Shown here: positions 37,629 through 45,768 of the stretch, piece by piece | How positions within the stretch are numbered: the stretch's first letter is position 1 | Layout of the letters: every line of letters starts with the position of its first letter | DNA from: Nocardiopsis sp. JB363 | GTDB taxonomy: Bacteria > Actinomycetota > Actinomycetes > Streptosporangiales > Streptosporangiaceae | Direction: 5' to 3' | Length of the DNA stretch: 48,514 nucleotides | NCBI RefSeq assembly: GCF_900143625.1 | Contig: NZ_FRFF01000043.1 | Coordinates: 1-48,514, forward strand | Notes under the pieces: generated by a model | Databases searched by the model: none | The model's input: the letters and a program-made list of their open reading frames with translations, nothing else | What the model was told of the DNA's origin: nothing | Program-made: the position numbers and the translations under genes

Positions 37629-38876
37629 ATGGCAAGCAAGAAGGTCCTAGGACTCACTGCCGCGACCGCGGCCCTAGTGCTGGGGCTGACCGCGTGTGGC
37701 AATGGTGACGACGGCGGAGACGGAGGAGACTCCGCGGGTGAGGAATTCACCTACGGCATCCTCTACCCGCAGACCGGTGCCCTCGCCTTCCTCGGCCCGC
37801 CGCAGATCACCGCGGCCGAGTACGCGATCTCCGAGATCAACGCCGCCGGCGGCATCCTCGGCACCGAGGTCCCCGACATCGTCGAAGGCGACGAGGCGGC
37901 CGACGGAGCCCAGGCCAACGAGGCCGCCAACAGCCTCGTCAACAGCGAGGTCAACGCCGTCCTCGGCGCCGCCGCCTCCGGCATGACCCAGGCGGTCTAC
38001 GACACCGTCACCGGCGCCGAGATCGTCCAGTGCTCGGGCTCCAACACCGCGCCCGACCTCAGCGACATCGACGACAACGGCTACTTCTTCCGCACCGCCC
38101 CCAGCGACCTGATGTCCGGGCCCGTCATGGCCCGCCAGATCGTCGACAACAACCAGACCAGCGTCGCCATCGTCGCCCGCGCCGACGACTACGGCAACGG
38201 CTACCTCGAGGCCGTCCAGAACGAACTCGAAGCCCTCGGCGCCGAGGTCGCGCTCACCGAGACCTACGACCCCGACGCCACCAACTTCGACAGCGTCATC
38301 AACGCCGTCGACAACGAAGACCCCGACGCCGTCGCCCTCATCTCCTTCGAAGAGGGCGCCCAGGTCATCGCCGAACTCCTCGAAAGCGGCGTCGAAGGCG
38401 ACCAGCTCTACATCACCGACGGCCTCAACAGCCCCGATCTGGGCACCACCGTCAACGAGGACGACCCGTCCATCGTCGACGGCATCACCGGCATCGCACC
38501 CGGCGCGGACAACCCCGAGTTCAACGAAGGCCTCAGCGAGTTCGACTCGGAGCTGGACGTCCTCCAGTTCGCCCCGCAGGTCTTCGACTGCGTCACCGCC
38601 ATCGCCCTGGCCGCCGAGTCCGCCGACTCGGTCGACCCGAGCGTCTACGTCGAACACCTGCCCGAGATCAGCCGCCCCGAAGGCACCGAATGCACCTCCT
38701 TCGAGGAGTGCCGCGACCTGCTCAACGAGGACGAGGACATCGACTACCAGGGCACCAGCGGCAACATCGACTTCGACGACAACGGAGACCCCACCTCCGC
38801 CACCTTCGAAATCTTCGGCTTCGACGGTGAGACCCACGAGGTCTCGGGCTACGAGGAGTACTCCCTCGACGAGTAG
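37629..38876 (+). CDS. Branched-chain amino acid-type ABC substrate-binding lipoprotein (copy 1)
   Basis: A 415-residue lipoprotein of the type-1 periplasmic-binding (LivK-like) family. The signal peptide ends in the lipobox LTAC (Cys near 24), followed by a Gly/Asp-rich linker and the ligand-binding fold (YGILYPQTGALAFLGPP, EYAISEINAAGGILG, SGMTQAVYDTVTGAEIVQ). The C-terminal part is very acidic. ATG at 37629 has GGAGCG upstream. A second copy follows 122 bp downstream, and the permease/ATPase genes lie convergent beyond it. Ligand could be branched-chain amino acids, or amides/urea as in related systems; not resolvable from sequence. Confidence 0.9.
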   Translation: MASKKVLGLTAATAALVLGLTACGNGDDGGDGGDSAGEEFTYGILYPQTGALAFLGPPQITAAEYAISEINAAGGILGTEVPDIVEGDEAADGAQANEAANSLVNSEVNAVLGAAASGMTQAVYDTVTGAEIVQCSGSNTAPDLSDIDDNGYFFRTAPSDLMSGPVMARQIVDNNQTSVAIVARADDYGNGYLEAVQNELEALGAEVALTETYDPDATNFDSVINAVDNEDPDAVALISFEEGAQVIAELLESGVEGDQLYITDGLNSPDLGTTVNEDDPSIVDGITGIAPGADNPEFNEGLSEFDSELDVLQFAPQVFDCVTAIALAAESADSVDPSVYVEHLPEISRPEGTECTSFEECRDLLNEDEDIDYQGTSGNIDFDDNGDPTSATFEIFGFDGETHEVSGYEEYSLDE

Positions 38877-40164
38877 ACCCGACACCGGACACCACGTCCC
38901 GGAGTAGCCGAGTCATCGACGCACACGCAACACCGCGCCGACCCGGCTCCACGGCCGCTGCCCCCACGCCGCCACCCGCTTCCCGAACGGACCGACCGAT
39001 GACCACCAACACGCGCCCCGTCCTGGCCCTCACCGCCACCGCGCTCGCCGCCGCCCTCGCCCTCACCTCCTGCTCCGACTCCACCAACGCCGAGGACAGC
39101 GCCTTCACCTACGGCCTGCTCTACCCGCAGACCGGCTCCCTCGCCTTCCTCGGCCCGCCACAACTCTCCGCCGTCGAATACGCCATATCCCAGATCAACG
39201 ACGCCGGCGGCATACTCGGCGACCAGGTCCCCCCACCCATCCAAGCCGACGAGGCCGGCGACAACGCCCAGGCCAACGAAGCCGCCAACAGCCTCGTCAA
39301 CGACAACGTCAACGCCGTCATCGGCGCCGCCGCCTCCGCCATGACCCAAGCCACCTACGACACCATCACCGGCTCCCAGATCGTCCAGTGCTCGGGCTCC
39401 AACACCGCACCCGAACTCAGCGACATCAACGACGGCGGCTACTTCTTCCGCACCGCCCCCAGCGACCTCATGGCCGGCCCCGTCCTCGCCCAACAGATGG
39501 TCGAGGACGGCCACACCTCCGTCGCCATCGTCGCCCGCGCCGACGACTACGGAACCGGCTACCTCACCGCCGTAGAGAACGAACTCGACTCCCTCGGCAT
39601 CGACGTCCTCGTCAGCGAGACCTACGACCCCGACAGCACCAACTTCGGCGCCGTCATCGACGGGGTCTACCGGGCCGATGCCGACGCCATCGCCCTCATC
39701 TCCTTCGAGGAGGGCACCCAACTCATGGCCGCCCTCATCGAAAGCGAGGTCCGGAGCACCTTCTACCTCACCGACGGTCTCAACGACCCCGGCCTCGGCG
39801 AGACCGTCGCGGACAACCGCCCCCGCGCCATCGACGGCACCACCGGAGTCGCACCCAGCGCCGACAACCCCGAGTTCAACGAAGGCCTCCGCGAGTTCGA
39901 CCCCGAACTCGAAGCCTTCCAGTTCACCCCACAGATCTTCGACTGCGTCACCGCCGTCGCCCTGGCCGCCGAGTCCGCGGGGTCCCCCGACCCGACCGTC
40001 TACGTCGAACACCTGCCCGAGATCAGCCGCCCCGAAGGCACCGAATGCACCACCTTCGCCGAATGCCGCGACCTGCTCGACCAAGACCAGAGCATCGACT
40101 ACCAGGGCACCAGCGGCAACATCGACTTCGACGACAACGGAGACCCCACCTCCGCCACCTTCGA
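38642..40164 (+). repeat. Paralogous tracts identical between the two binding-protein genes
   Basis: Two exact tracts are shared at a constant offset of 1355 bp: 55 bp (38642-38696 and 39997-40051) and 72 bp (38738-38809 and 40093-40164). Elsewhere the copies differ at many third positions. Such islands of identity point to recent gene conversion within an older tandem duplication. Confidence 0.8.
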
Positions 40165-40231
40165 GCTCTTCCACTTCGGTGAGGACGGCTACGAGATCCT
40201 CGGCTACACCGACTACTCGCTCCAGGACTGA
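38999..40231 (+). CDS. Branched-chain amino acid-type ABC substrate-binding lipoprotein (copy 2)
   Basis: A 410-residue paralogue of the preceding gene with the same layout: lipobox LTSC, then YGLLYPQTGSLAFLGPP and the same acidic C-terminus. It lacks the Gly/Asp linker of copy 1. Most residues match copy 1 and two tracts are identical at DNA level. ATG at 38999 has no strong Shine-Dalgarno, so it may rely on read-through from copy 1. Differences cluster in the middle of the ligand-binding domain (for example ESEVRSTFYLTDGLNDPG versus the copy-1 version), which could change ligand preference. A strong terminator follows. Confidence 0.9.
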   Translation: MTTNTRPVLALTATALAAALALTSCSDSTNAEDSAFTYGLLYPQTGSLAFLGPPQLSAVEYAISQINDAGGILGDQVPPPIQADEAGDNAQANEAANSLVNDNVNAVIGAAASAMTQATYDTITGSQIVQCSGSNTAPELSDINDGGYFFRTAPSDLMAGPVLAQQMVEDGHTSVAIVARADDYGTGYLTAVENELDSLGIDVLVSETYDPDSTNFGAVIDGVYRADADAIALISFEEGTQLMAALIESEVRSTFYLTDGLNDPGLGETVADNRPRAIDGTTGVAPSADNPEFNEGLREFDPELEAFQFTPQIFDCVTAVALAAESAGSPDPTVYVEHLPEISRPEGTECTTFAECRDLLDQDQSIDYQGTSGNIDFDDNGDPTSATFELFHFGEDGYEILGYTDYSLQD

Positions 40232-40254
40232 ACCCGCGCACCACGAACACGACA

Positions 40255-40284
40255 GAGGGGGTGGGGCCGCGGCCCCACCCCCTC
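40255..40284. terminator. Bidirectional terminator between binding protein and livF
   Basis: A perfect 30-bp palindrome with arm GAGGGGGTGGGGCCG, 23 bp after the copy-2 stop and 28 bp after the livF stop on the other strand. It separates the convergent transcripts. Confidence 0.88.
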
Positions 40285-40311
40285 TTCACGCGGGCCCCAA
40301 GACCCGCCGAG

Positions 40312-41172
40312 TCACGCCTTCGCGAGCGTTCCCAGGTACAGCTCGATCACGTTCGGGTCGTTCAACAGATCCCGACCCGTACCCGTGTACGCGTTCCGAC
40401 CCTGGTCCAACACGTACCCGCGGTCACAGATCTGCAGGCAACGCCGCGCGTTCTGCTCCACCATGACCACCGAGACACCCGTGGAGTTGACCTCCTTGAC
40501 CCGCTGGAAGACCTCCTCCTGGTAGATCGGTGACAACCCCGCCGTCGGCTCGTCCAACAACAGCACCGACGGGTTCATCATCAAAGCCCGACCCATCGCC
40601 ACCATCTGACGCTCACCGCCCGACAGCGAACCCGCCTTGGCCCGACGCCGCTTCCCCAACAACGGGAACAGCTCCGAGACCACGGCGAACCGCTCGGCGT
40701 ACGACCGTGGCCGCAGGAAGGCCCCCATCTGGAGGTTCTCCTCGATCGTCAAGGAAGGGAACACGTTCCGCGTCTGCGGCACGTACCCCACACCACGCTC
40801 CACCAGAGAGTGCGCCGGCAGACCCGCGATACTCGAACCCCGCAGCGTCAAGGAACCATCACGCACCGGGATCAGCCCGAAGATCGTCTTGATCAACGTC
40901 GACTTACCCGCACCGTTCGGACCGATGATCGCCACGACCTCACCTTCGGTGAGAGTCAGGGTGCACCCGTTCAGGATGTTCACCCCCGGCACGTAACCGG
41001 CCACGATCTCCCTGGCCGACAGCAGGAAGTCCTCCGGACCACCCACCTCCCCGGCCTCCGCGCCCGCCTGCTCCAGGACCGCCTCGCGGTGCTCCTGGAC
41101 GGCCGCGGCGTCCTCCGCCTCCACCGGAACCTCCTCCGGCTCAGGGCGCAGCCCACCGTTCTCCTCACTCAT
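40312..41172 (-). CDS. livF: ABC transporter ATPase, LivF type
   Basis: A 286-residue ATPase. Walker A GPNGAGKSTLI, signature LSGGERQMVAMGRAL and Walker B VLLLDEPTAGLSP are intact, and QTRNVFPSLTIEENLQMG is characteristic of LivF. A 50-residue acidic N-terminal extension precedes the fold. The ATG at 41172 overlaps the livG stop by 8 bp and has GGAGAG upstream. It is the last gene of livHMGF. Confidence 0.94.
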   Translation of the reverse strand: MSEENGGLRPEPEEVPVEAEDAAAVQEHREAVLEQAGAEAGEVGGPEDFLLSAREIVAGYVPGVNILNGCTLTLTEGEVVAIIGPNGAGKSTLIKTIFGLIPVRDGSLTLRGSSIAGLPAHSLVERGVGYVPQTRNVFPSLTIEENLQMGAFLRPRSYAERFAVVSELFPLLGKRRRAKAGSLSGGERQMVAMGRALMMNPSVLLLDEPTAGLSPIYQEEVFQRVKEVNSTGVSVVMVEQNARRCLQICDRGYVLDQGRNAYTGTGRDLLNDPNVIELYLGTLAKA

Positions 41173-42043
41173 CGCCACTCTCCCCGGCCTCGCCCTCGTC
41201 CTCCTGGGCACCCAGGTAGGCGTCGATCACCTGCTGGTCGGACCGGATGTCCGAAGGACGACCCTCCGCGATCACCCCGCCCTGCGCCAACACCACGATC
41301 CAGTCACTGATGCCCATGATCACGTCCATGTCGTGCTCGACGAACAGGACCGTCTTGCCCTCGTCCCGCAACGACGTGATGTGCCGCAACAACGACTGCA
41401 CCAACGCCGGGTTCACACCCGCCATCGGCTCGTCCAACATGATCATGCTCGGGTCGGTCATCAAGGCGCGCGCCATCTCCAACAGCTTGCGCTGCCCACC
41501 CGACAACGAACCCGCCATGTCCTGGCGCTTGTCGATGAGCTTGAACCGCTCCAACAGCTCCATGGCACGCTCGGTGTTGGCCCGCTCCTGCGAACGCCAC
41601 ATCGGCCGCAGGAACGCACCGACCATCCGCTCGCCCAACTGGCCCTGGGCGCCCAACAACATGTTGTCGAGCACCGTCATCCGCGTCAGCGCCTTGGTCA
41701 GCTGGAAGGTCCGCACCATCCCGGCCCGCGCAACCTGATGGCCGCGCCGACCGTTGATCTGCCGGCCCTCGAACGTCCACCGGCCCGTGTCCACCCGGTC
41801 GAACCCGGTCAACAGGTTGAAGAACGTCGACTTGCCCGCACCGTTCGGACCGATCAGCGCCGTGATCGTCCCCCGCTGCACCTCCAGGTGACTCACGTCC
41901 ACCGCGGTCAGGCCACCGAAGGAACGCTTCACATCGTCGGCCACCAGGATCGGGTCCGACTTCGACGACCCCGGCTCGGGCACCGCGTCCGCCATCCGGT
42001 CGACCTCGACCGCCGCGGAGGCGTCCACCTCATCACTTGACAT
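41165..42043 (-). CDS. livG: ABC transporter ATPase, LivG type
   Basis: A 292-residue ATPase. Walker A GPNGAGKSTFFN, signature LSGGQRKLLEMARAL, Walker B MIMLDEPMAGVNP and the LivG-type ARAGMVRTFQLTKALTRMTV are visible; the switch His is in LFVEHDMDVIM. The ATG at 42043 overlaps the end of livM by 11 bp. Both ends of the protein carry acidic tails. Confidence 0.94.
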   Translation of the reverse strand: MSSDEVDASAAVEVDRMADAVPEPGSSKSDPILVADDVKRSFGGLTAVDVSHLEVQRGTITALIGPNGAGKSTFFNLLTGFDRVDTGRWTFEGRQINGRRGHQVARAGMVRTFQLTKALTRMTVLDNMLLGAQGQLGERMVGAFLRPMWRSQERANTERAMELLERFKLIDKRQDMAGSLSGGQRKLLEMARALMTDPSMIMLDEPMAGVNPALVQSLLRHITSLRDEGKTVLFVEHDMDVIMGISDWIVVLAQGGVIAEGRPSDIRSDQQVIDAYLGAQEDEGEAGESGDE

Positions 42044-43022
42044 TGATCAGCATCTCCTTGCGGTCACCGATGAGACCCTGCGGCCGGAAGACGATCAGCA
42101 ACACCAACAACAGGCCCACGAAGGCCAACTGGATCGCACCGTAGTCGGGACCATCCAGGAAGGGCAGCAGACCCTCACGGCCCAACCCCTTCAGGAACCC
42201 GTCCGTGAAGTTCATCAGGAACCAGAACGCCATCGAACCGATGATCGGACCGAACACACGGCCCGCACCGCCCAACAACAGGATCACCCACAGGAAGAAC
42301 GTCACCTGTGGCTTGAACTGGTCCGGCTGGATCGCCCCCTGGTGCACCGCGAGCATCGCGCCCGCCAACGCACCGATCAGACCACCCAGCACCAACGCCT
42401 GCATCTTGTACGCGAACACGTTCTTGCCGAGGCTGCGCACCGCGTCCTCGTCCTCACGGACGCCCTTGATCACCCGGCCCCAGGGGCTGTGGATCAGCAG
42501 CCACGTGAACACGGCGAACAGCGCGACCAGGCCCCACGTCACCGCCATCAACCACATCTGGTTACCGGTGAACGTCATCGCACCGAACCCGTAACGCCCA
42601 CCCGCGTCGAACGGGTTCACCTCACGAAAGCCCGACGACAGGTTCTGCAGGCCGTACACACCGTTGGTCACCGGCTCGGCGAAGCCCGCCCGATACACCA
42701 GGCGCAACACCTCCGCCGCCGCGATCGTCGTGATCGCCAGATAGTCGGCGCGCAACCGCAACGTCGGGATACCGAGCAGCAACGCCAACACCAGCGCACA
42801 ACCCAGACCCACCAGGAAACCGACCAGCACCGGCAGATCGAACACCGCCACGCTGATGCCCACGCCATAGGCGCCCACCAGCATGAAGCCGACCTGACCG
42901 AAGTTCAGCAGACCCGTGTAACCGAAGTGCAGGTTCAACCCCACCGCGGCCAACGCGTAGATCGCCGCGACCGGGCCGACCGCGGATCGGGCGGCCTCGG
43001 CGAGGATCATGAGAATATCCAT
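42033..43022 (-). CDS. livM: ABC transporter permease, LivM type
   Basis: A 329-residue permease with about nine membrane helices. Family features are LHFGYTGLLNFGQVGFMLVG near the N-terminus, the cytoplasmic EAA-like loop SPWGRVIKGVREDEDAVRSLG contacting the ATPase, and LGGAGRVFGPIIGSM. GAGAGG precedes the ATG at 43022, 11 bp after the livH stop. Confidence 0.94.
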   Translation of the reverse strand: MDILMILAEAARSAVGPVAAIYALAAVGLNLHFGYTGLLNFGQVGFMLVGAYGVGISVAVFDLPVLVGFLVGLGCALVLALLLGIPTLRLRADYLAITTIAAAEVLRLVYRAGFAEPVTNGVYGLQNLSSGFREVNPFDAGGRYGFGAMTFTGNQMWLMAVTWGLVALFAVFTWLLIHSPWGRVIKGVREDEDAVRSLGKNVFAYKMQALVLGGLIGALAGAMLAVHQGAIQPDQFKPQVTFFLWVILLLGGAGRVFGPIIGSMAFWFLMNFTDGFLKGLGREGLLPFLDGPDYGAIQLAFVGLLLVLLIVFRPQGLIGDRKEMLINVK

Positions 43023-43033
43023 CGTTACCTCTC

Positions 43034-44599
43034 CTAGCCGACCCGCTCACGCGAACCGAGCAGACCCTGAGGCCTGATCAGCAGCATGAGGATCATCAGG
43101 GCCAGAGCCCACGCGTTCATGAGCTGTGCGGGGAACCACAGGGTGGACAACATCGCCACCAGACCGACGGCCAGACCGCCGACCATCGCGCCGTAGGCCG
43201 TGCCCAGGCCACCGAGGATCACCGCGGCGAACATCAGCAGCAGCAGGCGGAAGCCCATCTCGTAGTCCACGACCTGGTTCAGGCCGAAGAGCACACCGCC
43301 CAGCGAAGCCAGACCACCGCCGAGCAGCCACACGTACAGCGTCACCCGGTCCACGTCGATACCCGACGACTCCGCCAGGTCCCGGTTGTCCGAGACCGCG
43401 CGCATCGCCTTGCCGATACGGGTGAACTGCAACAGACAAGCCACCAGCACCAGGACCACGAGGGCCACACCGATGATCACCAGGTCGCGGGGCGGCATCG
43501 ACACCGGACCCAGGTGCACCAACTCCTGCACCTGGAAACCCGCGTACCGCGTCCGGTTCGCACCGAACAGCACCAGGATCACGTGCCGCAGAACCAGCGC
43601 CACACCGATCGAGACGATGAACATCTGGATCAGCGCCACGTTGCGCTTACGCAGCGGACGCCACAGGTAGCGCTCCATCGTGCCGCCCAGCACCGCCCCC
43701 ATGGCCACCGCGATCACGGCCGCCAGCCACAACGGCACCTGCCAGTCGATGCCGTCACCGAGCACACCCACCAGGGTCGCCAGGGCGATACCGCCAAAGA
43801 TCGCCGTCCACTGAAGGACGATCAACAAGGTCCGGCCGAGCCTGCCCTCCATGAAGGCGCCCAACAGGATCGCCACACCCAGACCGGCGAAGATCGCCAA
43901 CAGGGAGTTACCCATCCCGGCCGCGCCGCTGCTGAAGAGGAGCGCCATCATCGCACCGAAGGTGACCATGTCACCGTGCGAGAAGTTGATGATCTGCGTC
44001 GTCCCGAAGATCAGCGACAGACCGATCGCGGAGACCGCGATGACCAGGCCGAAGAGGAGTCCGGCCGCGGTCAGCTGAGCGAAACGATCGCCGAAGCCGC
44101 CACTGACACCCTCGACTTCGAGCGCCTCGTCGTCGGCGGGGGCCTCTTCCTCACCCTCCGTGGCGTCGCCCCCCTCGGGGGACTCCGTCTCCGCGGGCTC
44201 CTCCGCGGCCGCACCGGCCTCGTCCAGAGCGATGATCAACGGTCGCTGCTCATCGGCCTCGACCGCTACCTCGGCCTCACCTTCGACGAGGAGAACCGTC
44301 TCGCGGACCTCGTACTCGCTGGGGATGGACTCCTGATCCACCACGACGCGGTAGTCGCCCGGTCCGGGCAACCCCACTTCCCAATTTCCATCAGAGTCGG
44401 TCGTCGCCGCTTCGATCTCGTCATCACCCTCGAAAACCGCGATCTCAATGCCTTCGACACCGAGATCCCGATCATCGGGCTGACCGATCTGACCGTGCAG
44501 CGACTCACCGCCCTGTTCGTCTGCCGTCGCCACTGCCCCGGGAATCACCAGGAATGCGGTGATCAGGGCGAGCAACACGGTCACGAGACGTGTGCGCAC
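43034..44599 (-). CDS. livH: LivH-type permease fused to an extracytoplasmic beta-sandwich domain
   Basis: A 521-residue fusion. Residues 1-27 are a signal peptide (RTRLVTVLLALITAFLVIP), residues about 30-120 look like a carboxypeptidase-regulatory/CNA-B-like beta-sandwich (EGIEIAVFEGDDEIEAATTD, then GNWEVGLPGPGDYRVVVDQ), an acidic Glu/Asp/Ala linker covers about 120-165, and the LivH permease follows (FGTTQIINFSHGDMVTFGA, EAA-like loop FTRIGKAMRAVSDNRDLAES). The GTG at 44599 has AAGGAG five bases upstream and gives a clean signal peptide; the open frame runs to 44647. The extra domain would sit outside the membrane, where it could meet the lipoprotein binding proteins. Confidence 0.9.
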   Translation of the reverse strand: MRTRLVTVLLALITAFLVIPGAVATADEQGGESLHGQIGQPDDRDLGVEGIEIAVFEGDDEIEAATTDSDGNWEVGLPGPGDYRVVVDQESIPSEYEVRETVLLVEGEAEVAVEADEQRPLIIALDEAGAAAEEPAETESPEGGDATEGEEEAPADDEALEVEGVSGGFGDRFAQLTAAGLLFGLVIAVSAIGLSLIFGTTQIINFSHGDMVTFGAMMALLFSSGAAGMGNSLLAIFAGLGVAILLGAFMEGRLGRTLLIVLQWTAIFGGIALATLVGVLGDGIDWQVPLWLAAVIAVAMGAVLGGTMERYLWRPLRKRNVALIQMFIVSIGVALVLRHVILVLFGANRTRYAGFQVQELVHLGPVSMPPRDLVIIGVALVVLVLVACLLQFTRIGKAMRAVSDNRDLAESSGIDVDRVTLYVWLLGGGLASLGGVLFGLNQVVDYEMGFRLLLLMFAAVILGGLGTAYGAMVGGLAVGLVAMLSTLWFPAQLMNAWALALMILMLLIRPQGLLGSRERVG

Positions 44600-44626
44600 G
44601 CGCGCTCCTTGCGCATCTGAGGTCAC

Positions 44627-44658
44627 GTGGTACCCGGATGTGAGCATTCGGGCACCAC
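44627..44658 (-). promoter_or_regulatory. Leader hairpin before livH
   Basis: The arms GTGGTACCCG (44627-44636) and CGGGCACCAC (44649-44658) pair at 9 of 10 positions around a 12-nt loop. It lies 28 nt upstream of the livH start and would be in the transcript. The upstream strand segment GGCGCACC (near 44675-44682) can pair with GGTGCC of the hairpin, so two exclusive folds are possible. Confidence 0.5.
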
Positions 44659-44663
44659 TGTCC

Positions 44664-44723
44664 TTTAGCTGTTCGGTGCGCCGAGTTTAGCCCGGTTTAG
44701 GCTGGTCATTCAGCACAGCTAAA
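44664..44723 (-). promoter_or_regulatory. Phased TTTAG half-site array at the livH promoter
   Basis: Four half-sites: TTTAGC at 44664, TTTAGC at 44686, TTTAGG at 44696 and inverted GCTAAA at 44718. Spacings are 22, 10 and 22 bp, near whole helical turns, and the outer pair forms a 10-bp perfect inverted repeat CTTTAGCTGT/ACAGCTAAAG. A minus-strand -10 TAAACT (44684-44689) lies inside the array. This looks like a binding site for a multimeric regulator of livHMGF. Confidence 0.6.
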
Positions 44724-44893
44724 GCCACGTGACACAACCGTCACCCCATTGTGCGCAACCGAGATCAAACCGGTACCGGATGCGAGTTGAATCTGAACAG
44801 GCGTCTAGGAATTCGCCGTGCCGCCCAGCCGTTCTGTCACTTCGTCCTACCTATGGTGACCGGATGGCCACACTTGAGACCCGATCCCCGGCA

Positions 44894-44933
44894 CGACGAA
44901 GGGGCCGCCCCATGGGTACGGCCCCTTGCGTCG
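44894..44933 (-). terminator. Terminator after the ANTAR regulator gene
   Basis: A stem with core AAGGGGCCG/CGGCCCCTT extended by CGACG/CGTCG with one bulge, 35 bp after the regulator's stop. No long T-run. Confidence 0.7.
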
Positions 44934-44967
44934 ATAGTTCAGTCCGCCTAAGCGGTGAGGATCAGTC

Positions 44968-45552
44968 CTACTGTCCGCCGAGCGTCTCGACGACGGTCTC
45001 GGCGACCTTGCGCATGGTCAGCCGACGATCCATCGAGTTCTTCTGAATCCAGCGGAACGCCTCCGGCTCACTCATGCCGTGCCGGCTCTGCAGTAGTCCC
45101 TTGGCCTGCTCCACCAGCTTGCGCGTCTCCAACCGGTCCTGGAGGTCACCGACCTCCGCCTCCAGAGCCGACAACTCGGCGTACCGCGAGGTCGCCATCT
45201 CGATCGCCGGCACCAGGTCCGACTTACTGAAGGGTTTGACCAGGTAGGCCATGGCCCCGGCCTCACGGGCCCGCTCGACCAACTCCCTCTGGGAGAAGGC
45301 GGTCAGGATCACCACGGGGGCGATGCGCTCCGCCGCGATCCGCTCGGCGGCCGTCAACCCGTCGAGCACCGGCATCTTGATGTCGGTGATCACCAGGTCG
45401 GGCTTGAGCTCTCGGGCAAGCCTGATGGCGGCCTCGCCGTCACCGGCCTCACCCACGACGGCATAGCCGTCCTCCTCGAGCATCTCCTTGAGATCCAGGC
45501 GGATCAGGGCCTCGTCTTCCGCGATCACCACACGGCTCTGCGTACTCGTCAC
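44968..45552 (-). CDS. ANTAR-domain response regulator (PdtaR-like)
   Basis: A 194-residue response regulator with an RNA-binding output. The receiver domain (residues 6-120) has the acidic pair near 12-13, the phospho-acceptor Asp 57 in LVITDIKMPVLDG and the Lys in AYLVKPFS. A coiled linker leads to the ANTAR domain (LVEQAKGLLQSRHGMSEPEA, about 140-190), which in this family binds paired RNA stem-loops and prevents termination. The GTG at 45552 gives the normal N-terminus. Orthologues next to polA/liv genes are known in actinomycetes; M. tuberculosis PdtaR pairs with the kinase PdtaS, encoded elsewhere. No kinase gene is in this window. Confidence 0.92.
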   Translation of the reverse strand: MTSTQSRVVIAEDEALIRLDLKEMLEEDGYAVVGEAGDGEAAIRLARELKPDLVITDIKMPVLDGLTAAERIAAERIAPVVILTAFSQRELVERAREAGAMAYLVKPFSKSDLVPAIEMATSRYAELSALEAEVGDLQDRLETRKLVEQAKGLLQSRHGMSEPEAFRWIQKNSMDRRLTMRKVAETVVETLGGQ

Positions 45553-45575
45553 GTGCACAAGGTTACAGAGATCCG

Positions 45576-45603
45576 CTAGTATGCTGTGCGTCGGCCCCGG
45601 CAA
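45576..45603 (-). promoter_or_regulatory. Predicted promoter of the ANTAR regulator
   Basis: Minus-strand TTGCCG (45598-45603) and TACTAG (45576-45581), spacer 16 bp. The transcript would start near 45569, 17 nt before the GTG, with no strong Shine-Dalgarno. Confidence 0.5.
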
Positions 45604-45627
45604 GACCGGTCAATCGTGATCCCACTG

Positions 45628-45657
45628 TTGACCGAACACCTCGGAAGCCAGCAAAAT
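45628..45657 (+). promoter_or_regulatory. Predicted promoter of the tRNA(CAA) gene
   Basis: TTGACC (45628-45633) and CAAAAT (45652-45657) with an 18-bp spacer, about 30 bp before the tRNA 5' end. Confidence 0.45.
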
Positions 45658-45692
45658 CAAGCAGACGCCAAGATGCCCGGCTTATGCAGCTT

Positions 45693-45766
45693 GCCCCGGT
45701 ATTCCAACCGGCAGAGAAGGCGCCCTCAAAAGGCGCACAGTGTGGGTTCGAATCCCACCCGGGGTA
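45693..45766 (+). tRNA. tRNA with CAA anticodon (Leu) but short class-I variable loop
   Basis: A 74-nt cloverleaf. Acceptor stem GCCCCGG/CCGGGGT (7 bp with a G-U at the end), D-stem TTC/GAA with A14, G18 and G19 in place, anticodon stem GCGCC/GGCGC with loop CTCAAAA (anticodon CAA at 45727-45729), a five-base variable loop ACAGT, and T-arm GTGGG-TTCGAAT-CCCAC. Discriminator A; CCA not encoded. The CAA anticodon reads the leucine codon UUG. Bacterial tRNA-Leu normally has a long variable arm (class II), which is missing. A promoter and a strong terminator flank it, so it is probably expressed; its amino acid is uncertain. Confidence 0.82.
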
Positions 45767-45768
45767 CA

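Noticed and set aside
37674..40174. Long minus-strand open frames rich in Val, Gly and Asp opposite the binding-protein genes
   Set aside because: Antisense shadows caused by strong third-position GC bias of the acidic lipoprotein genes.
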